Shown: positions 42,730 to 51,972, numbered from the stretch's first letter. The stretch is 64,000 nt of DNA from Rhizobium sp. AC27/96 (GCF_001692325.1 NZ_LXKN01000001.1:372001-436000), one strand, 5' to 3'. Numbers and translations: made by a program. Notes: generated by a model not told the origin, from the letters alone.

Positions 42730-43046
42730 GCCTGATCCTTTCCTAAAACGGTGAGGATATGCATGCAGACATTGTCGATATCCTTCAGGACATCGTCGTT
42801 CCAGAAGCGCAGAACAGTCCAGCCGTCTGCTTGAAGGCGAAGGGTGCGGACCCGGTCATACGTCTGATCGCGATCGTTGGCGTGCTGGGAGCCGTCGACT
42901 TCGACAATCAGCTTCTCGGTCGGGCAGGCAAAATCGACGATATAACCGGCAATCGGCAATTGCCGGCGGAAGCTGAGACCCATGAGGCGATGGGCGCGCA
43001 ATTCATTCCAGAGACGTAGCTCCGCGTCGGTCATGACCTTGCGCAT
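42726..43046 (-). CDS. DUF559 protein (endonuclease-like fold)
   Basis: A protein of about 106 residues with the DUF559/Vsr-like signature: LWNELRAHRLMGLSFRRQLP, GYIVDFACPTEKLIVEVDGS, QHANDRDQTYD and WTVLRFWNDDVL. The Asp-x-Glu-x-Asp pattern (DFAC ... VEVDG) resembles the catalytic core of PD-(D/E)XK-type nucleases. The target is unknown. The start is uncertain; ATG 43046 is used, although relatives usually have some 10-15 more residues (RSNARRMRK...) that would need a rare start. The upstream DNA carries a large inverted repeat. It is the first gene of the GFA-pip run. Confidence 0.8.
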   Translation of the reverse strand: MRKVMTDAELRLWNELRAHRLMGLSFRRQLPIAGYIVDFACPTEKLIVEVDGSQHANDRDQTYDRVRTLRLQADGWTVLRFWNDDVLKDIDNVCMHILTVLGKDQA

Positions 43047-43103
43047 GCGGCGGGCATTACTGCGGATTTTTGGTGGGACTGGAGTATGCGGCAAGGTACC
43101 CCA

Positions 43104-43280
43104 CTCTGTCACTTTCGTGACATCTCCCCCACAAGGGGGGAGATTGTTAACCCCTGGCACTCGTTCGGCCCAAGTGGAGATAGAACCTGCGGAGGCCAAG
43201 CCTAATGATTGTATGAGGACATGCGGCAAGCTTCCCCCAATCTCCCCCCTTGTGGGGGAGATGTCACGAAAGTGACAGAG
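43104..43280. repeat. Perfect 43-bp inverted repeat upstream of the DUF559 gene
   Basis: Bases 43104-43146 and 43238-43280 are exact reverse complements, separated by 91 bases. Each arm has its own dyads: TCACtttcGTGA and ATCTCCCCC / GGGGGAGAT. It lies between the cysS stop and the DUF559 start, so it may act as a terminator, but its size and perfect arms point to a mobile or recently duplicated palindromic element. Similar CTCCCCC...GGGGGAG repeats occur in rhizobial intergenic DNA. Confidence 0.85.
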
Positions 43281-43294
43281 GGGGGTATATGCAC

Positions 43295-44686
43295 TCACCG
43301 CTTGACCTCCCAAGTCGTAGTCCGCTCGCCCGTCGCAGCATCCTTGCCGTCCTTCAGCTGAATGCCTTCTGCCAAAAGTGCATCGCGGAGCTTGTCGGCC
43401 TCGGCAAAATTCTTCGCCTTCAGTAGCTCAAGGCGCTGGCGCACCTTGGCATCGATATCGGAAGCAACCGCTTCATCGACTTCCGCCTTCTTCGGCAAGA
43501 GGCCGAGCAGGCTGGCGCTTGCCGCGAAGACGGGCAGGAGGCTGGCATCGGCATTGGCGGCCTGCGCCAGCGCATGCAGCGCCTGCACCGCTGTGACGGT
43601 GTTGACGTCGTCGGCAAGGGCGGCGACAACCGTCGCATCCGGCGCCGCATCGCTGATATCCGCTGCCGGCCATTTGGCGAGCAGCCGTTCGGCCTCCTCC
43701 AGACGCTTGACGGAGAAGTCGATCGGCTCGCGATAATGCGTCATCAGCATGGCGAGCCTCAGCACGTCGCCGGGCCACGTCCGGCCACCCAGCTTGTCCG
43801 TCTGCAGCAGCTCATGGATGGTGACGAAGTTGCCTTCCGATTTCGACATCTTGCGGCCTTCGAGCTGCACGAAGCCGTTGTGCATCCAGACGTTCGCCAT
43901 CGTGTGCGTGCCGTGCGCGCAACGCGACTGGGCGATTTCGTTCTCATGGTGTGGGAAGATCAGGTCGAGCCCACCGCCATGAATATCGAAGACATCGCCG
44001 AGATAGCGGCCGCTCATCGCCGAGCACTCGATGTGCCAGCCCGGACGGCCACGACCCCAGGGGCTTTCCCAGCCGGGTTCGTGTGCATCGGAGAGCTTCC
44101 ACAACACGAAGTCGCCGGGGCTCTTCTTGTGTTCGTCGACCGCGATGCGGGCGCCCGCCTGCTGCTCGTCGAGATTGCGCTTCGAAAGCTGGCCGTAATC
44201 GGCCATCGACTTCGTATCGAACAGCACTTCGCCACCAGCCCGATAGGCATGACCCTTGGCGATCAGCTTCTCGATGATCACAATCATCTCAGCGATACTG
44301 TCGGTCGCCCGCGGCTGCACCGTCGGCTCAAGGCAACCGAGCGCCGCGGTATCCTCGCGGTACTGCCGTTCAGTCTTTTCTGTCACCAGCCGGATCGCCT
44401 CGTTCAGCGGCAGGCCAGGTTGGTCGCGCAGCGCACGCGCGTTGATCTTGTCGTCGAGATCGGTGATGTTGCGGACATAGGTGACGTGGCTCTCGCCATA
44501 GACCTGCCGCAGCAGCCGGAACAGCACATCGAAGACGATGGCCGGGCGGGCATTGCCGATATGGGCGAAGTCATAGACCGTGGGGCCGCAGACATACATG
44601 CGGACATTGTCGCGGTCGATCGGCTGGAAATCGACTTTTTCGCGCGTCAGCGTGTTGTAGAATTTCAGTTGCGGCTCGGCGCCCAT
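43295..44686 (-). CDS. cysS: Cysteinyl-tRNA synthetase
   Basis: A 463-residue class I synthetase that charges tRNA-Cys. Zinc and substrate cysteine site: [18 protein letters not shown] (Cys in CGPTVYD; HIGN in place of HIGH). The KMSKSEGNF loop and the [10 protein letters not shown] motif are present. The C-terminal anticodon-binding part follows after about residue 330. Length is typical. ATG 44686 gives the usual N-terminus. It is upstream of the inverted repeat and of the DUF559-GFA-pip run, on the same strand. Confidence 0.97.
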   Translation of the reverse strand: MGAEPQLKFYNTLTREKVDFQPIDRDNVRMYVCGPTVYDFAHIGNARPAIVFDVLFRLLRQVYGESHVTYVRNITDLDDKINARALRDQPGLPLNEAIRLVTEKTERQYREDTAALGCLEPTVQPRATDSIAEMIVIIEKLIAKGHAYRAGGEVLFDTKSMADYGQLSKRNLDEQQAGARIAVDEHKKSPGDFVLWKLSDAHEPGWESPWGRGRPGWHIECSAMSGRYLGDVFDIHGGGLDLIFPHHENEIAQSRCAHGTHTMANVWMHNGFVQLEGRKMSKSEGNFVTIHELLQTDKLGGRTWPGDVLRLAMLMTHYREPIDFSVKRLEEAERLLAKWPAADISDAAPDATVVAALADDVNTVTAVQALHALAQAANADASLLPVFAASASLLGLLPKKAEVDEAVASDIDAKVRQRLELLKAKNFAEADKLRDALLAEGIQLKDGKDAATGERTTTWEVKR

Positions 44687-44929
44687 TTCACTCTCCCAAA
44701 GGCATAGATCCGAAAAAAATCGTCACCGGCCGGCCGGAACGTTTGTCATCTTGGATTTTGGGAGACGAAAACGGCCAGACCAGCGAAGCGCTAGCGAATA
44801 ATTTTCCGGCAGATAATGCAGATAACCGTTTTCATGGCAGGCTTTATCGCGCGACAACGATGATTGGTCAAGAGGGATACAAGCGACATGTCGGCGGACC
44901 ATGGCTTAATGCATTCGCCTATCCAAAGA

Positions 44930-45349
44930 CTACCGATTATTCAAATCCTGAGATTTCGAAAAGATAGGCTGGTGCCGCAATTTTTGAGTAAAGCCAGTGG
45001 ACGTGAACGAGATCACCCCCGTATCGAGTTCAATCTCGTAGTCCCAAAGCAGGCATTTTCCATTGGGCGATAAGTGGGAATTTTTTCGTGTCAGGCCCAT
45101 AATGAAGCATAAAAGAGCCTGCCCTTGCTCGATTTGAATTTTAAAATCGCTGACATTGTGGAAGGCAATGTCAGAGGCCGAAACCCAAAAGCCCAAATAC
45201 TGGTCGCCTGACTTTTCCCATTTGAAAATATAATCGATATCGAGCGCAAGCTCGAATTTCTCGTTTGGCATCGAAAAGGAATAGAGCCGGTTGTCGTGCC
45301 AGCCCATGATGTCGAAGTCTTCCTCTGTCCAGACTTCCTTCTCAAGCAT
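44930..45349 (-). CDS. 139-residue protein with WHDN motif, function unknown
   Basis: The product begins MLEKEVWTEEDFDIMGWHDNR and continues with LALDIDYIFKWEKSG, GFWVSASDIAFHNVSDFK and WDYEIELDTGVISFTSTGF, suggesting a compact beta-rich fold. There is no signal peptide or membrane segment. I recall the DFDxMxWHDN start from unrelated small bacterial proteins of unknown role, but cannot name a family. Codon use is less GC-rich than in the neighbours. Its ATG follows the SDR stop by 6 bases, so it is probably the second gene of an operon with it. Confidence 0.75.
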   Translation of the reverse strand: MLEKEVWTEEDFDIMGWHDNRLYSFSMPNEKFELALDIDYIFKWEKSGDQYLGFWVSASDIAFHNVSDFKIQIEQGQALLCFIMGLTRKNSHLSPNGKCLLWDYEIELDTGVISFTSTGFTQKLRHQPIFSKSQDLNNR

Positions 45350-45355
45350 GAGGGC

Positions 45356-46096
45356 CTATTCCGGCATCCGGTAGTCGACGAGCTTGTTCTCGCGCACGAC
45401 GAAGAGCTTGCCGGTTTCGGTGACATCGGCGCCCGCGAGCGGCAGGATTGCCTGAGCGACTTCGCGGGGATGCGGCAGCGTATCGGGATCTTCGCCCGGC
45501 ATGGCCTGGGCGCGCATGGCGGTGCGGGTCGCGCCCGGATCGACGCTGGTGATGCGTAGCGGCGTGCTCTGGGTTTCACCGGCCCAGGTGCGTGCCAGCG
45601 CCTCGACGGCGGCCTTGGAGGCGGAATAGGCGCCCCAGAAGGGCCGGCAGCGGTGGGCTGCGGCCGAAGAAAGGATCACGGCGCGTCCGGCATCGGAGCG
45701 CATCAGCAGCGGCTCGACGGAGCGGATCAGCCGCCAGGTGGCGGTGACGTTGACGGTCATCACCTTCTCGAACACCTTCGCCTCGATATGGCCGATCGGC
45801 GAGATGACGCCGAGCACGCCGGCATTGGCGACGAGGATATCGAGCTTGCCCCAACGTTCGAAGATCGAGCCGCCGAGCGCGTCGATGGCGTTCATGTCGG
45901 CAAGATCGAAAGGCACGAGCGTCGCAGAGCCCCCGGCAGCCTTGATGGCGTCGTCAAGCTCTTCAAGCCCGCCGACCGTGCGGGCGCAGGCGATCACATG
46001 CGCTCCGGCCTTGGCCAGTTCGAGTGCCGTGAAATAGCCGATACCGCGCGACGCGCCAGTAACGAGGGCGATCTTGTCCTTGAGGTTGACGCTCAT
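45356..46096 (-). CDS. Short-chain dehydrogenase/reductase
   Basis: A 246-residue NAD(P)-binding enzyme. It has TGASRGIG (residues about 14-21), the NAG motif in LVANAGVLG, the catalytic Ser in VILSSAAAH and YSASKAAVEAL (Tyr and Lys). All catalytic residues of a classical SDR are present. The Arg in ASRGIG and CARTVGG point to NADP preference, but the substrate is unknown. It lies between purF, upstream, and the small WHDN gene. Confidence 0.93.
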   Translation of the reverse strand: MSVNLKDKIALVTGASRGIGYFTALELAKAGAHVIACARTVGGLEELDDAIKAAGGSATLVPFDLADMNAIDALGGSIFERWGKLDILVANAGVLGVISPIGHIEAKVFEKVMTVNVTATWRLIRSVEPLLMRSDAGRAVILSSAAAHRCRPFWGAYSASKAAVEALARTWAGETQSTPLRITSVDPGATRTAMRAQAMPGEDPDTLPHPREVAQAILPLAGADVTETGKLFVVRENKLVDYRMPE

Positions 46097-46126
46097 GCTG
46101 TCTTGATCCGAATGCTGTGGGAAGGA

Positions 46127-46147
46127 AAGGGGCGAGAAGCGCCCCTT
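46127..46147 (-). terminator. Terminator between purF and the SDR gene
   Basis: The stem AAGGGGCG / CGCCCCTT has a 5-base loop and is followed on the minus strand by TCCTTCCC. It lies 18 bases after the purF stop and 31 bases before the SDR start. Confidence 0.6.
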
Positions 46148-46165
46148 GTCAGCCGTTACCGAAGG

Positions 46166-47650
46166 TCAGCCGTTGCTGGCGAGCATGGAGAGCTTGCGCA
46201 CGTTGCTGGTGCTTTCCCTGTCGAGCAGGCGAGTCGGATAGTCACCGGTGAAATAGTGATCGGTGAACTGCGGCTGCGCATTGTCGCGCGGTTCGCCACC
46301 GACAGCCCGGTAGAGCCCATCGATCGACAGGAATTCCAGCGAATCGGCGCCGATGAAATCGCACATGGCCTTGAGGCTGCCATACTGGTTGGCGAGCAGC
46401 TTTTCGGCGTCCGGCGTGTCGATGCCGTAGAAGTCCGGATAGAAGATCATCGGGCTGGCGACGCGGATATGCACTTCGCGGGCGCCGGCTTCACGGATCA
46501 TCTGCACGATCTTCACCGAGGTCGTGCCGCGCACGATGGAATCATCCACGAGGATGACGCGCTTGCCTTCGATGATGGCACGATTGGCGGAATGCTTCAG
46601 CTTGACGCCGAAAGCGCGGATCTGCTGCGTCGGCTCGATGAAGGTACGGCCGACATAGTGGTTGCGGATGATGCCGAGCTCGAAGGGAATGCCGCTTTCC
46701 TGCGCATAGCCAATGGCAGCCGGCGTGCCGCCATCCGGCACGGGCACGACGACGTCGGCTTCGACAGGGGATTCCTTGGCAAGATTGATGCCCATGTTGC
46801 GGCGAGCGACATAGACGTTGCGGCCGCCGACGACGGAATCGGGACGGGCGAAATAGACATATTCGAACAGGCAGAGCCGCTCGGGCTTGGTCACCTCAGG
46901 CTTGCGGGCGTCGATGGTGATCGAACCGTCGGGCTGAATCTCGCAGATGATGACTTCGCCATTTTCAACGTCGCGGACATATTTTGCGCCGATAATATCG
47001 AGAGCGCAGGTTTCCGAGCAGAAGATCGGCTTGCCGTCGAGCTCGCCCATAACAAGCGGCCGGATGCCGATCGGGTCGCGCGCCGCGATCAGCTTGGTGC
47101 GCGTCATGGCCAGCATCGAGTAGCCGCCTTCCATCTGCCTGATGGCATCGATGAAGCGGTCGGAAGAGGAGGCCTGCTTGGAGCGGGCAATGAGATGGAG
47201 AACGACTTCGGTGTCGGATGTCGACTGACAGATGGCGCCGTCAGCGATCAACTGCCGGCGCATCGTCAGGCCGTTGGTGAAATTGCCGTTGTGAGCGATG
47301 GCGATACCGCCGACTTCCAGCTCGGCGAACAGCGGCTGCACGTTGCGAAGGATGGTTTCGCCCGTCGTCGAGTAACGCACATGGCCCATGGAGCGGTCGC
47401 CGGGCAGGCGGGCAAGCGTGGCAGGATCGGTATAGTGATCGCCGACGAGACCCATGCGCCGCTCCGAATGAAAGCGCTGGCCGTCGAAGGAGACGATGCC
47501 GGCCGCTTCCTGACCGCGATGCTGAAGGGCATGCAGGCCGAGCGCCGTCAGCGTCGACGCATCGGGGTGCCCCAGAATGCCGAATACACCGCATTCCTCG
47601 TGCAGCGTGTCGCCGTCGATATCATTCTCGATGGAAAGGGAATGGTTCAT
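46166..47650 (-). CDS. purF: Amidophosphoribosyltransferase
   Basis: A 494-residue enzyme for the first committed step of purine synthesis (PRPP plus glutamine to phosphoribosylamine). A 19-residue propeptide precedes the nucleophile Cys20 in HEECGVFGILG; cleavage exposes it. The N-terminal glutaminase domain contains HNGNFTNG, and the C-terminal PRPP domain contains VILVDDSIVRGTTS. It lies 162 bases downstream of cvpA on the same strand, as in many proteobacteria, with a strong hairpin between. Confidence 0.97.
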   Translation of the reverse strand: MNHSLSIENDIDGDTLHEECGVFGILGHPDASTLTALGLHALQHRGQEAAGIVSFDGQRFHSERRMGLVGDHYTDPATLARLPGDRSMGHVRYSTTGETILRNVQPLFAELEVGGIAIAHNGNFTNGLTMRRQLIADGAICQSTSDTEVVLHLIARSKQASSSDRFIDAIRQMEGGYSMLAMTRTKLIAARDPIGIRPLVMGELDGKPIFCSETCALDIIGAKYVRDVENGEVIICEIQPDGSITIDARKPEVTKPERLCLFEYVYFARPDSVVGGRNVYVARRNMGINLAKESPVEADVVVPVPDGGTPAAIGYAQESGIPFELGIIRNHYVGRTFIEPTQQIRAFGVKLKHSANRAIIEGKRVILVDDSIVRGTTSVKIVQMIREAGAREVHIRVASPMIFYPDFYGIDTPDAEKLLANQYGSLKAMCDFIGADSLEFLSIDGLYRAVGGEPRDNAQPQFTDHYFTGDYPTRLLDRESTSNVRKLSMLASNG

Positions 47651-47715
47651 GGCTGCTGGCCTTTGCTCTCAACGTGGGCGGATCGGGCGGCGTCACGACT
47701 GATACTACAATAGCT

Positions 47716-47752
47716 GAAAATCCGGCCGGAAAACATATCGGGCCGGATTTTC
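47716..47752 (-). terminator. Strong hairpin between cvpA and purF
   Basis: The perfect 12-bp arms GAAAATCCGGCC and GGCCGGATTTTC have a 13-base loop. On the minus strand the last arm ends in TTTTC. It lies 60-100 bases after the cvpA stop and 66 bases before the purF start, so it could end cvpA transcripts or attenuate purF. Confidence 0.65.
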
Positions 47753-47812
47753 TGATTTCTTGCCGCTCACATGGCGATTATCGCGCTGCGGGTCAAGCCT
47801 GTAAACGTATTG

Positions 47813-48436
47813 TCAATTGTTTGTCTGCGGTGCGGGCGCATCGTCGGGGGGCGCGGTATCGTTTGTCGTACCGTTATCGCCACCTTGCTGAGGCTGCGTC
47901 TGCTGTTGCTGATTGGGTGCGATCTTGTTGATGATCTCGGGCGGCAGCATCGCCTGAACGTTGTCAGGAAGCGCCGACTTCAGCTTTTCGACCATCGAAT
48001 CGAGGAATGGCTTCGACTTGGCATTGTTGACCCAGTCCGGACGGGCGGCAGGTGCGACGAGCCAGTTCCAGAAGGCCACCACGACGACCATCAGCAACAG
48101 ACCGCGAGCTGCGCCGAACAGGAAGCCCAGCGTCCGGTCGAGCGCGCCGATGCGGCTGTCGATAATGAAGTCTGCGATGCGGATGGTGATGAAGGAAATG
48201 ATGATCAGCGCCAGCAGGAAGATGACACCGGCCGAGGCGATCGTGGCGATCTTGGTGTCGGCCTTGTATTGCAGCGCATAGGGAAGCAGCAGGGGATAGA
48301 GATAGTAAGCGGCGACGGCCGAGCCGCCCCAGCTAACAATCGAAAGAATTTCGCGGGAAAACCCGCGGACCATGGCCAGAACGGCGGAGAATAGAAGAAC
48401 GCCGATAACAATACCGTCGAAAATCGTAATGGGCAT
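47813..48436 (-). CDS. cvpA: CvpA family membrane protein
   Basis: A 207-residue protein with four membrane helices in its first 140 residues. Family patterns are MPITIFDGIVIGVLLFSAVLA, GFSREILSIVSWGGS and RTLGFLFGAARGLLLM. E. coli CvpA is linked to colicin V production and envelope robustness; its mechanism is not settled. The C-terminal 40 residues are a Gln/Asp/Pro-rich, disordered tail. It lies between radA and purF. Confidence 0.9.
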   Translation of the reverse strand: MPITIFDGIVIGVLLFSAVLAMVRGFSREILSIVSWGGSAVAAYYLYPLLLPYALQYKADTKIATIASAGVIFLLALIIISFITIRIADFIIDSRIGALDRTLGFLFGAARGLLLMVVVVAFWNWLVAPAARPDWVNNAKSKPFLDSMVEKLKSALPDNVQAMLPPEIINKIAPNQQQQTQPQQGGDNGTTNDTAPPDDAPAPQTNN

Positions 48437-48527
48437 GTATAATCCACTTCAAGACTTGCCACGCCGTGTGGCGGGCATCGGCCTCAGTCAAGAGCCTCTT
48501 CTACGTCAAGGACGGCTGAAGTAAGGC

Positions 48528-49931
48528 TCAGTCTTCATCTTCCGCACGCTTGAGCGCGCCCTTCGATCCGGCTATGCGCGCCACCAGATCCGGTAGGCTT
48601 TCAACCTCGCTCCAGCGTCCGCCATTGACCTTTGGCAGGTCGGCGGAAGCGGCAGGCAGAACGGCCGCGGAAAATCCCAGCTTCTCGGCTTCCTTGAGAC
48701 GCTGGCCAGTGTGCGCAACCGGCCGGACGGCGCCCGACAGGCTGACTTCGCCGAAATAGACGCAATCGGAGGGAAGGGCAAGACCGGCCAGAGAGGAAAC
48801 CAGTGCAGAGGCGACGGCAAGGTCGGCAGCCGGCTCAGAAATGCGGTAACCTCCGGCGACATTGAGGTAGACATCGTGTTGGCCGAGGCGAACGCCGCAA
48901 TGTGCCTCGAGCACTGCGAGAATCATCGATAGCCGCGCCGAATCCCAGCCGATCACGGCTCGCCGGGGTGTACCGAGTGAGGTTGCGGCGACCAATGCCT
49001 GCACTTCGACCAGCAGCGGTCTGGTACCTTCCATGCCGGCGAAAACGGCAGCACCCGGTGATTTGGAATTGCGCTCGCCGAGGAAAAGTTCTGACGGATT
49101 GGCAACGTCGCGCAGCCCTTTGTCGGACATTTCGAAGACGCCGATCTCATCGGTCGGGCCGAAACGATTCTTGACGGTACGCAGGATGCGGTAGTGATGG
49201 CCGCGATCACCCTCGAAATAGAGGACGGCATCGACCATGTGCTCGACCACGCGCGGACCGGCGATCTGGCCATCCTTGGTGACGTGGCCCACCAGCACCA
49301 TCGCGGCGCCGGTCTGCTTGGCAAAGCGGATCATCGCCTGAACGCCGGTTCGCACCTGCGTGACGGTGCCGGGAGCGGACTCGGCAAGTTCGCTCCACAG
49401 CGTCTGAATGGAATCGATAATGACGAGATCGGGCCTCTTGCCCTCGGCCAGCGTCGCCAGGATGTCCTCGACGTTGGTTTCCGCCGCCAGCATGACGTCG
49501 GTATCGGCCGCCTGCAGCCGTTGAGCCCGCAGTCGAACCTGTGCCACGGCTTCTTCGCCCGAGACGTAGACGACCTTGTGGCCCTTGCGGGCAAGCGCCG
49601 CCGCTGCCTGCATCAGCAAGGTCGATTTGCCGATACCGGGATCGCCACCGACGAGAACAGCTGAGCCGCGGACGAAACCGCCGCCCGTGGCGCGGTCGAG
49701 TTCGGAGATGCCGGTGTAGATACGAGGCGCTTCCTCGATCTCGCCCGAAAGCGAGGTCAGCGTCACGGGCCGGCCCTTGCGCGGCGTCTTTGCCGGACCG
49801 CCGCCGATCCCGCCCATGGGATCTTCCTCGACGATGGTGTTCCAGGCACCGCAGCTATCGCACTTGCCGGCCCAGCGATTATGGATCGTGCCGCAGTTCT
49901 GGCAGATGAATTGTGTACGGGCCTTGGCCAT
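48528..49931 (-). CDS. radA: DNA repair protein RadA
   Basis: A 467-residue RecA-like ATPase that promotes branch migration during recombination. The N-terminal zinc finger has C10, C13, C24 and C27 (FICQNCGT, GKCDSCGAW). The Walker A box is GGDPGIGKST (95-104). The RadA-specific KNRFG motif is in TVKNRFGPTDEIG. A C-terminal Lon-protease-like domain (no protease Ser) ends the protein. Length is normal. It is upstream of cvpA and purF. Confidence 0.96.
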   Translation of the reverse strand: MAKARTQFICQNCGTIHNRWAGKCDSCGAWNTIVEEDPMGGIGGGPAKTPRKGRPVTLTSLSGEIEEAPRIYTGISELDRATGGGFVRGSAVLVGGDPGIGKSTLLMQAAAALARKGHKVVYVSGEEAVAQVRLRAQRLQAADTDVMLAAETNVEDILATLAEGKRPDLVIIDSIQTLWSELAESAPGTVTQVRTGVQAMIRFAKQTGAAMVLVGHVTKDGQIAGPRVVEHMVDAVLYFEGDRGHHYRILRTVKNRFGPTDEIGVFEMSDKGLRDVANPSELFLGERNSKSPGAAVFAGMEGTRPLLVEVQALVAATSLGTPRRAVIGWDSARLSMILAVLEAHCGVRLGQHDVYLNVAGGYRISEPAADLAVASALVSSLAGLALPSDCVYFGEVSLSGAVRPVAHTGQRLKEAEKLGFSAAVLPAASADLPKVNGGRWSEVESLPDLVARIAGSKGALKRAEDED

Positions 49932-50086
49932 CGGATGCTGTTCTCAAAATTCTATTGCTCCGCTCTTCGAAGCGAATCGCGATCAGCTGTCAGATAATGT
50001 CTTTCGCGGCCTATCAAAACTAATGATTTCCGTATCAACGGTGATCGTGGCAGCTTTTATGCCAGCCTTTTTATGGATGATGACCG

Positions 50087-50722
50087 ATGTTCGACTATTC
50101 GATTGCCCACTGGATCGCCTTTCTGACTGCTGCAACCCTGCTCAATCTGTCGCCGGGGCCGGATATCGCCTTCATTCTCGGTTACACGATCCGAAGCGGC
50201 ATGCGTTCGGGTTTCGCGGCGCTGTTCGGCATATGGAGCGGCGCCTGCCTGCACGTGTTGATGGCGGCGGCGGGACTGTCGGCGATCCTGGCAGCTTCCG
50301 CGATTGCCTTCTCGGCAGTCAAATGGATCGGTGCCGCCTATCTGATCTGGCTCGGCATCCAGGCGCTGCGTTCGAAAGGTGAGGGCGCCTGGATCAAGGA
50401 GGCGGGCAAGACTCTATCCTCAGGCCGCATCTACCGGCAGGGCATTCTGGTCTCGCTGCTCAATCCGAAGGTTGCGATCTTCTTTCTCGCCTTCCTGCCG
50501 CAGTTCGTCGTCGAGGGCGCGGGGCCGGTCTGGGCGCAACTCCTGCTGCATGGCAGCCTGATCATCGTCGTGGCCGCCTTCATCGAGCCGCCACTCATCC
50601 TTCTCGGCGGCCGTTTGAGCGAGGCACTGCGGCGCAATCGCAGCCTCGGGCTGTGGCTCGATCGTGGGTTGGGAACGCTCTTCGTCGCTCTTGGCGTGCG
50701 CCTGGCGATCAGTGCGCGCTAG
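50087..50722 (+). CDS. LysE/RhtB-family amino-acid exporter
   Basis: A 211-residue, six-helix membrane protein. The start is typical: MFDYSIAHWIAFLTAATLLNLSPGPD, with the conserved LSPGPD motif. GYTIRSGMRSGFAALFGIWSG and KWIGAAYLIWLGIQALRSKG follow. Members export amino acids or homoserine lactone. The substrate is unknown. It is the only plus-strand gene between radA and alr. Its stop codon TAG (50720-50722) is the beginning of a RIME-like repeat. Confidence 0.92.
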   Translation: MFDYSIAHWIAFLTAATLLNLSPGPDIAFILGYTIRSGMRSGFAALFGIWSGACLHVLMAAAGLSAILAASAIAFSAVKWIGAAYLIWLGIQALRSKGEGAWIKEAGKTLSSGRIYRQGILVSLLNPKVAIFFLAFLPQFVVEGAGPVWAQLLLHGSLIIVVAAFIEPPLILLGGRLSEALRRNRSLGLWLDRGLGTLFVALGVRLAISAR

Positions 50723-50783
50723 AAGCGTTTCCGGGAAAAGCGCTTGGCGGCTTTCCGTCCTGAAAGAGGAAAACGGGAAGACG
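50720..50783. repeat. Degenerate RIME-like repeat, copy 4
   Basis: TAGAAGCGTTTCCGGGAAAAGCGCTTGGCGGCTTTCCGTCCTGAAAG aligns with the start of the copies at 2146 and 6018, allowing several substitutions. The TAG at its start is the LysE-type gene's stop codon. The distal part is lost before the alr stop. Confidence 0.65.
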
Positions 50784-50786
50784 GGG

Positions 50787-51950
50787 CTATTCCTCGGTCT
50801 CCTCAGAGATATACCGCCGCTCGTGCCGCAGCCCCATGCTGGTCAGCATCTCATAGCCGATCGTGCCGGCAGCTCTGGCCGCATCGTCCAGCAGAACGTT
50901 GTTACCGAAAAGCTCGATATAGTCGCCGGCGCGGACCAGGTTTTCCGGAAGGTCGGTCACGTCGAAGATGGTGAGATCCATGGTGATGCGGCCGGCAACC
51001 GGGACCTTGTGCCCGGCGATATAGCCGTGACCACCGGCTATACCCGTCTGGCGCAGCGGCACGCCGGCGCTCGACTGGCTGCGCATATAGCCATCGGCGT
51101 AGCCGGCCGAGACGATCGCCAGCCGGCTCTCGCGCGTCAGCTGCAGCGCGCGGCCGTAGCCCACCGTTTCACCGGCTCTCACGGAGCGGGTCTGGATGAT
51201 CCGGGCTTCGGCCGTCGCCACCGGGCGCATCGGATTGGCTATGCCGGGCACTGCCTCGCCGCCATAGGTGGCGATGCCGGGTCGGGTCAGATCGAAATGA
51301 TATTCCGGCCCGAGGAAGATGCCGGCCGAATTGGCGAGGCTCGCCTCAATCCCCTCGAAGGCCGCGCTGACCTTGCGGAAGGCCTCCAGTTGCTGCCGGT
51401 TCATCGCATTCGAGGGATCGTCGCCGCAGGCGAGGTGGCTCATGACCAGTACCGGCGCGAAGCTCGCGGGACGTGAGACGTCGTCGGCCAGCGCCAGCGC
51501 GTCTTCCATTGGCAGGCCCAACCGATTGAAGCCGGTGTCGACCTGCAGCGCGCAAGGATAGTCGCCATAGTCTGATAGAACCGACATCCAGAAGGTCAGT
51601 TGCTCCTCGGAGGCGATGACGGGAACGAGGTCGTTTTCGAAGAATATCCGCTCCATGCCTGGCCAGATGCCGCAGAGCACGAAGATACGTGCCTCCGGCG
51701 CATAGAGCCGCAACGAAGCGCCTTCGTCGGCGGTGGCGACGAAGAAATCCCGGGCGCCGGCCGCATAAAGGGTTTCGCCTATATCCTCGATGCCGAGCCC
51801 ATAGGCATCCGCCTTGACGACGGCGGCGGAGCGGGCTCTGCCTGACCGGTGAGCCAGGTCACGCCAGTTTTCAACGAGCGCACCGAGATCAACCGTCAGC
51901 CGCAGGCCGGCAGCAGCGAAAGCGTCATTGTCGTCGAAACTATCTGTCAT
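50787..51950 (-). CDS. alr: Alanine racemase
   Basis: A 387-residue PLP enzyme that interconverts L- and D-alanine for peptidoglycan. The PLP-binding Lys46 is in AAVVKADAYGLG. The catalytic Tyr is in the later AGYADGYMRS segment, with the RITMDLTIFDVTD motif behind it. The N-terminal barrel and C-terminal beta domain have normal lengths. It lies 113 bases downstream of dnaB on the same strand, a standard order in rhizobia. Confidence 0.95.
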   Translation of the reverse strand: MTDSFDDNDAFAAAGLRLTVDLGALVENWRDLAHRSGRARSAAVVKADAYGLGIEDIGETLYAAGARDFFVATADEGASLRLYAPEARIFVLCGIWPGMERIFFENDLVPVIASEEQLTFWMSVLSDYGDYPCALQVDTGFNRLGLPMEDALALADDVSRPASFAPVLVMSHLACGDDPSNAMNRQQLEAFRKVSAAFEGIEASLANSAGIFLGPEYHFDLTRPGIATYGGEAVPGIANPMRPVATAEARIIQTRSVRAGETVGYGRALQLTRESRLAIVSAGYADGYMRSQSSAGVPLRQTGIAGGHGYIAGHKVPVAGRITMDLTIFDVTDLPENLVRAGDYIELFGNNVLLDDAARAAGTIGYEMLTSMGLRHERRYISEETEE

Positions 51951-51972
51951 GGGACCGCCTGAACAAGGAAAT

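Noticed and set aside
43104..43280. CRISPR-like repeat
   Set aside because: There are only two arms in inverted orientation, not regularly spaced direct repeats, and no cas gene is near.
44743..44967. A 74-codon plus-strand frame in the gap after cysS
   Set aside because: It has no ribosome-binding site, no motif, and overlaps the 3' end of the WHDN-motif gene on the other strand.
45653..47713. A 686-codon open frame on the plus strand across the SDR and purF genes
   Set aside because: It is antisense to two genes with complete family motifs. High GC at third positions produces long mirror frames in rhizobial DNA, and its translation is compositionally odd with no domain.
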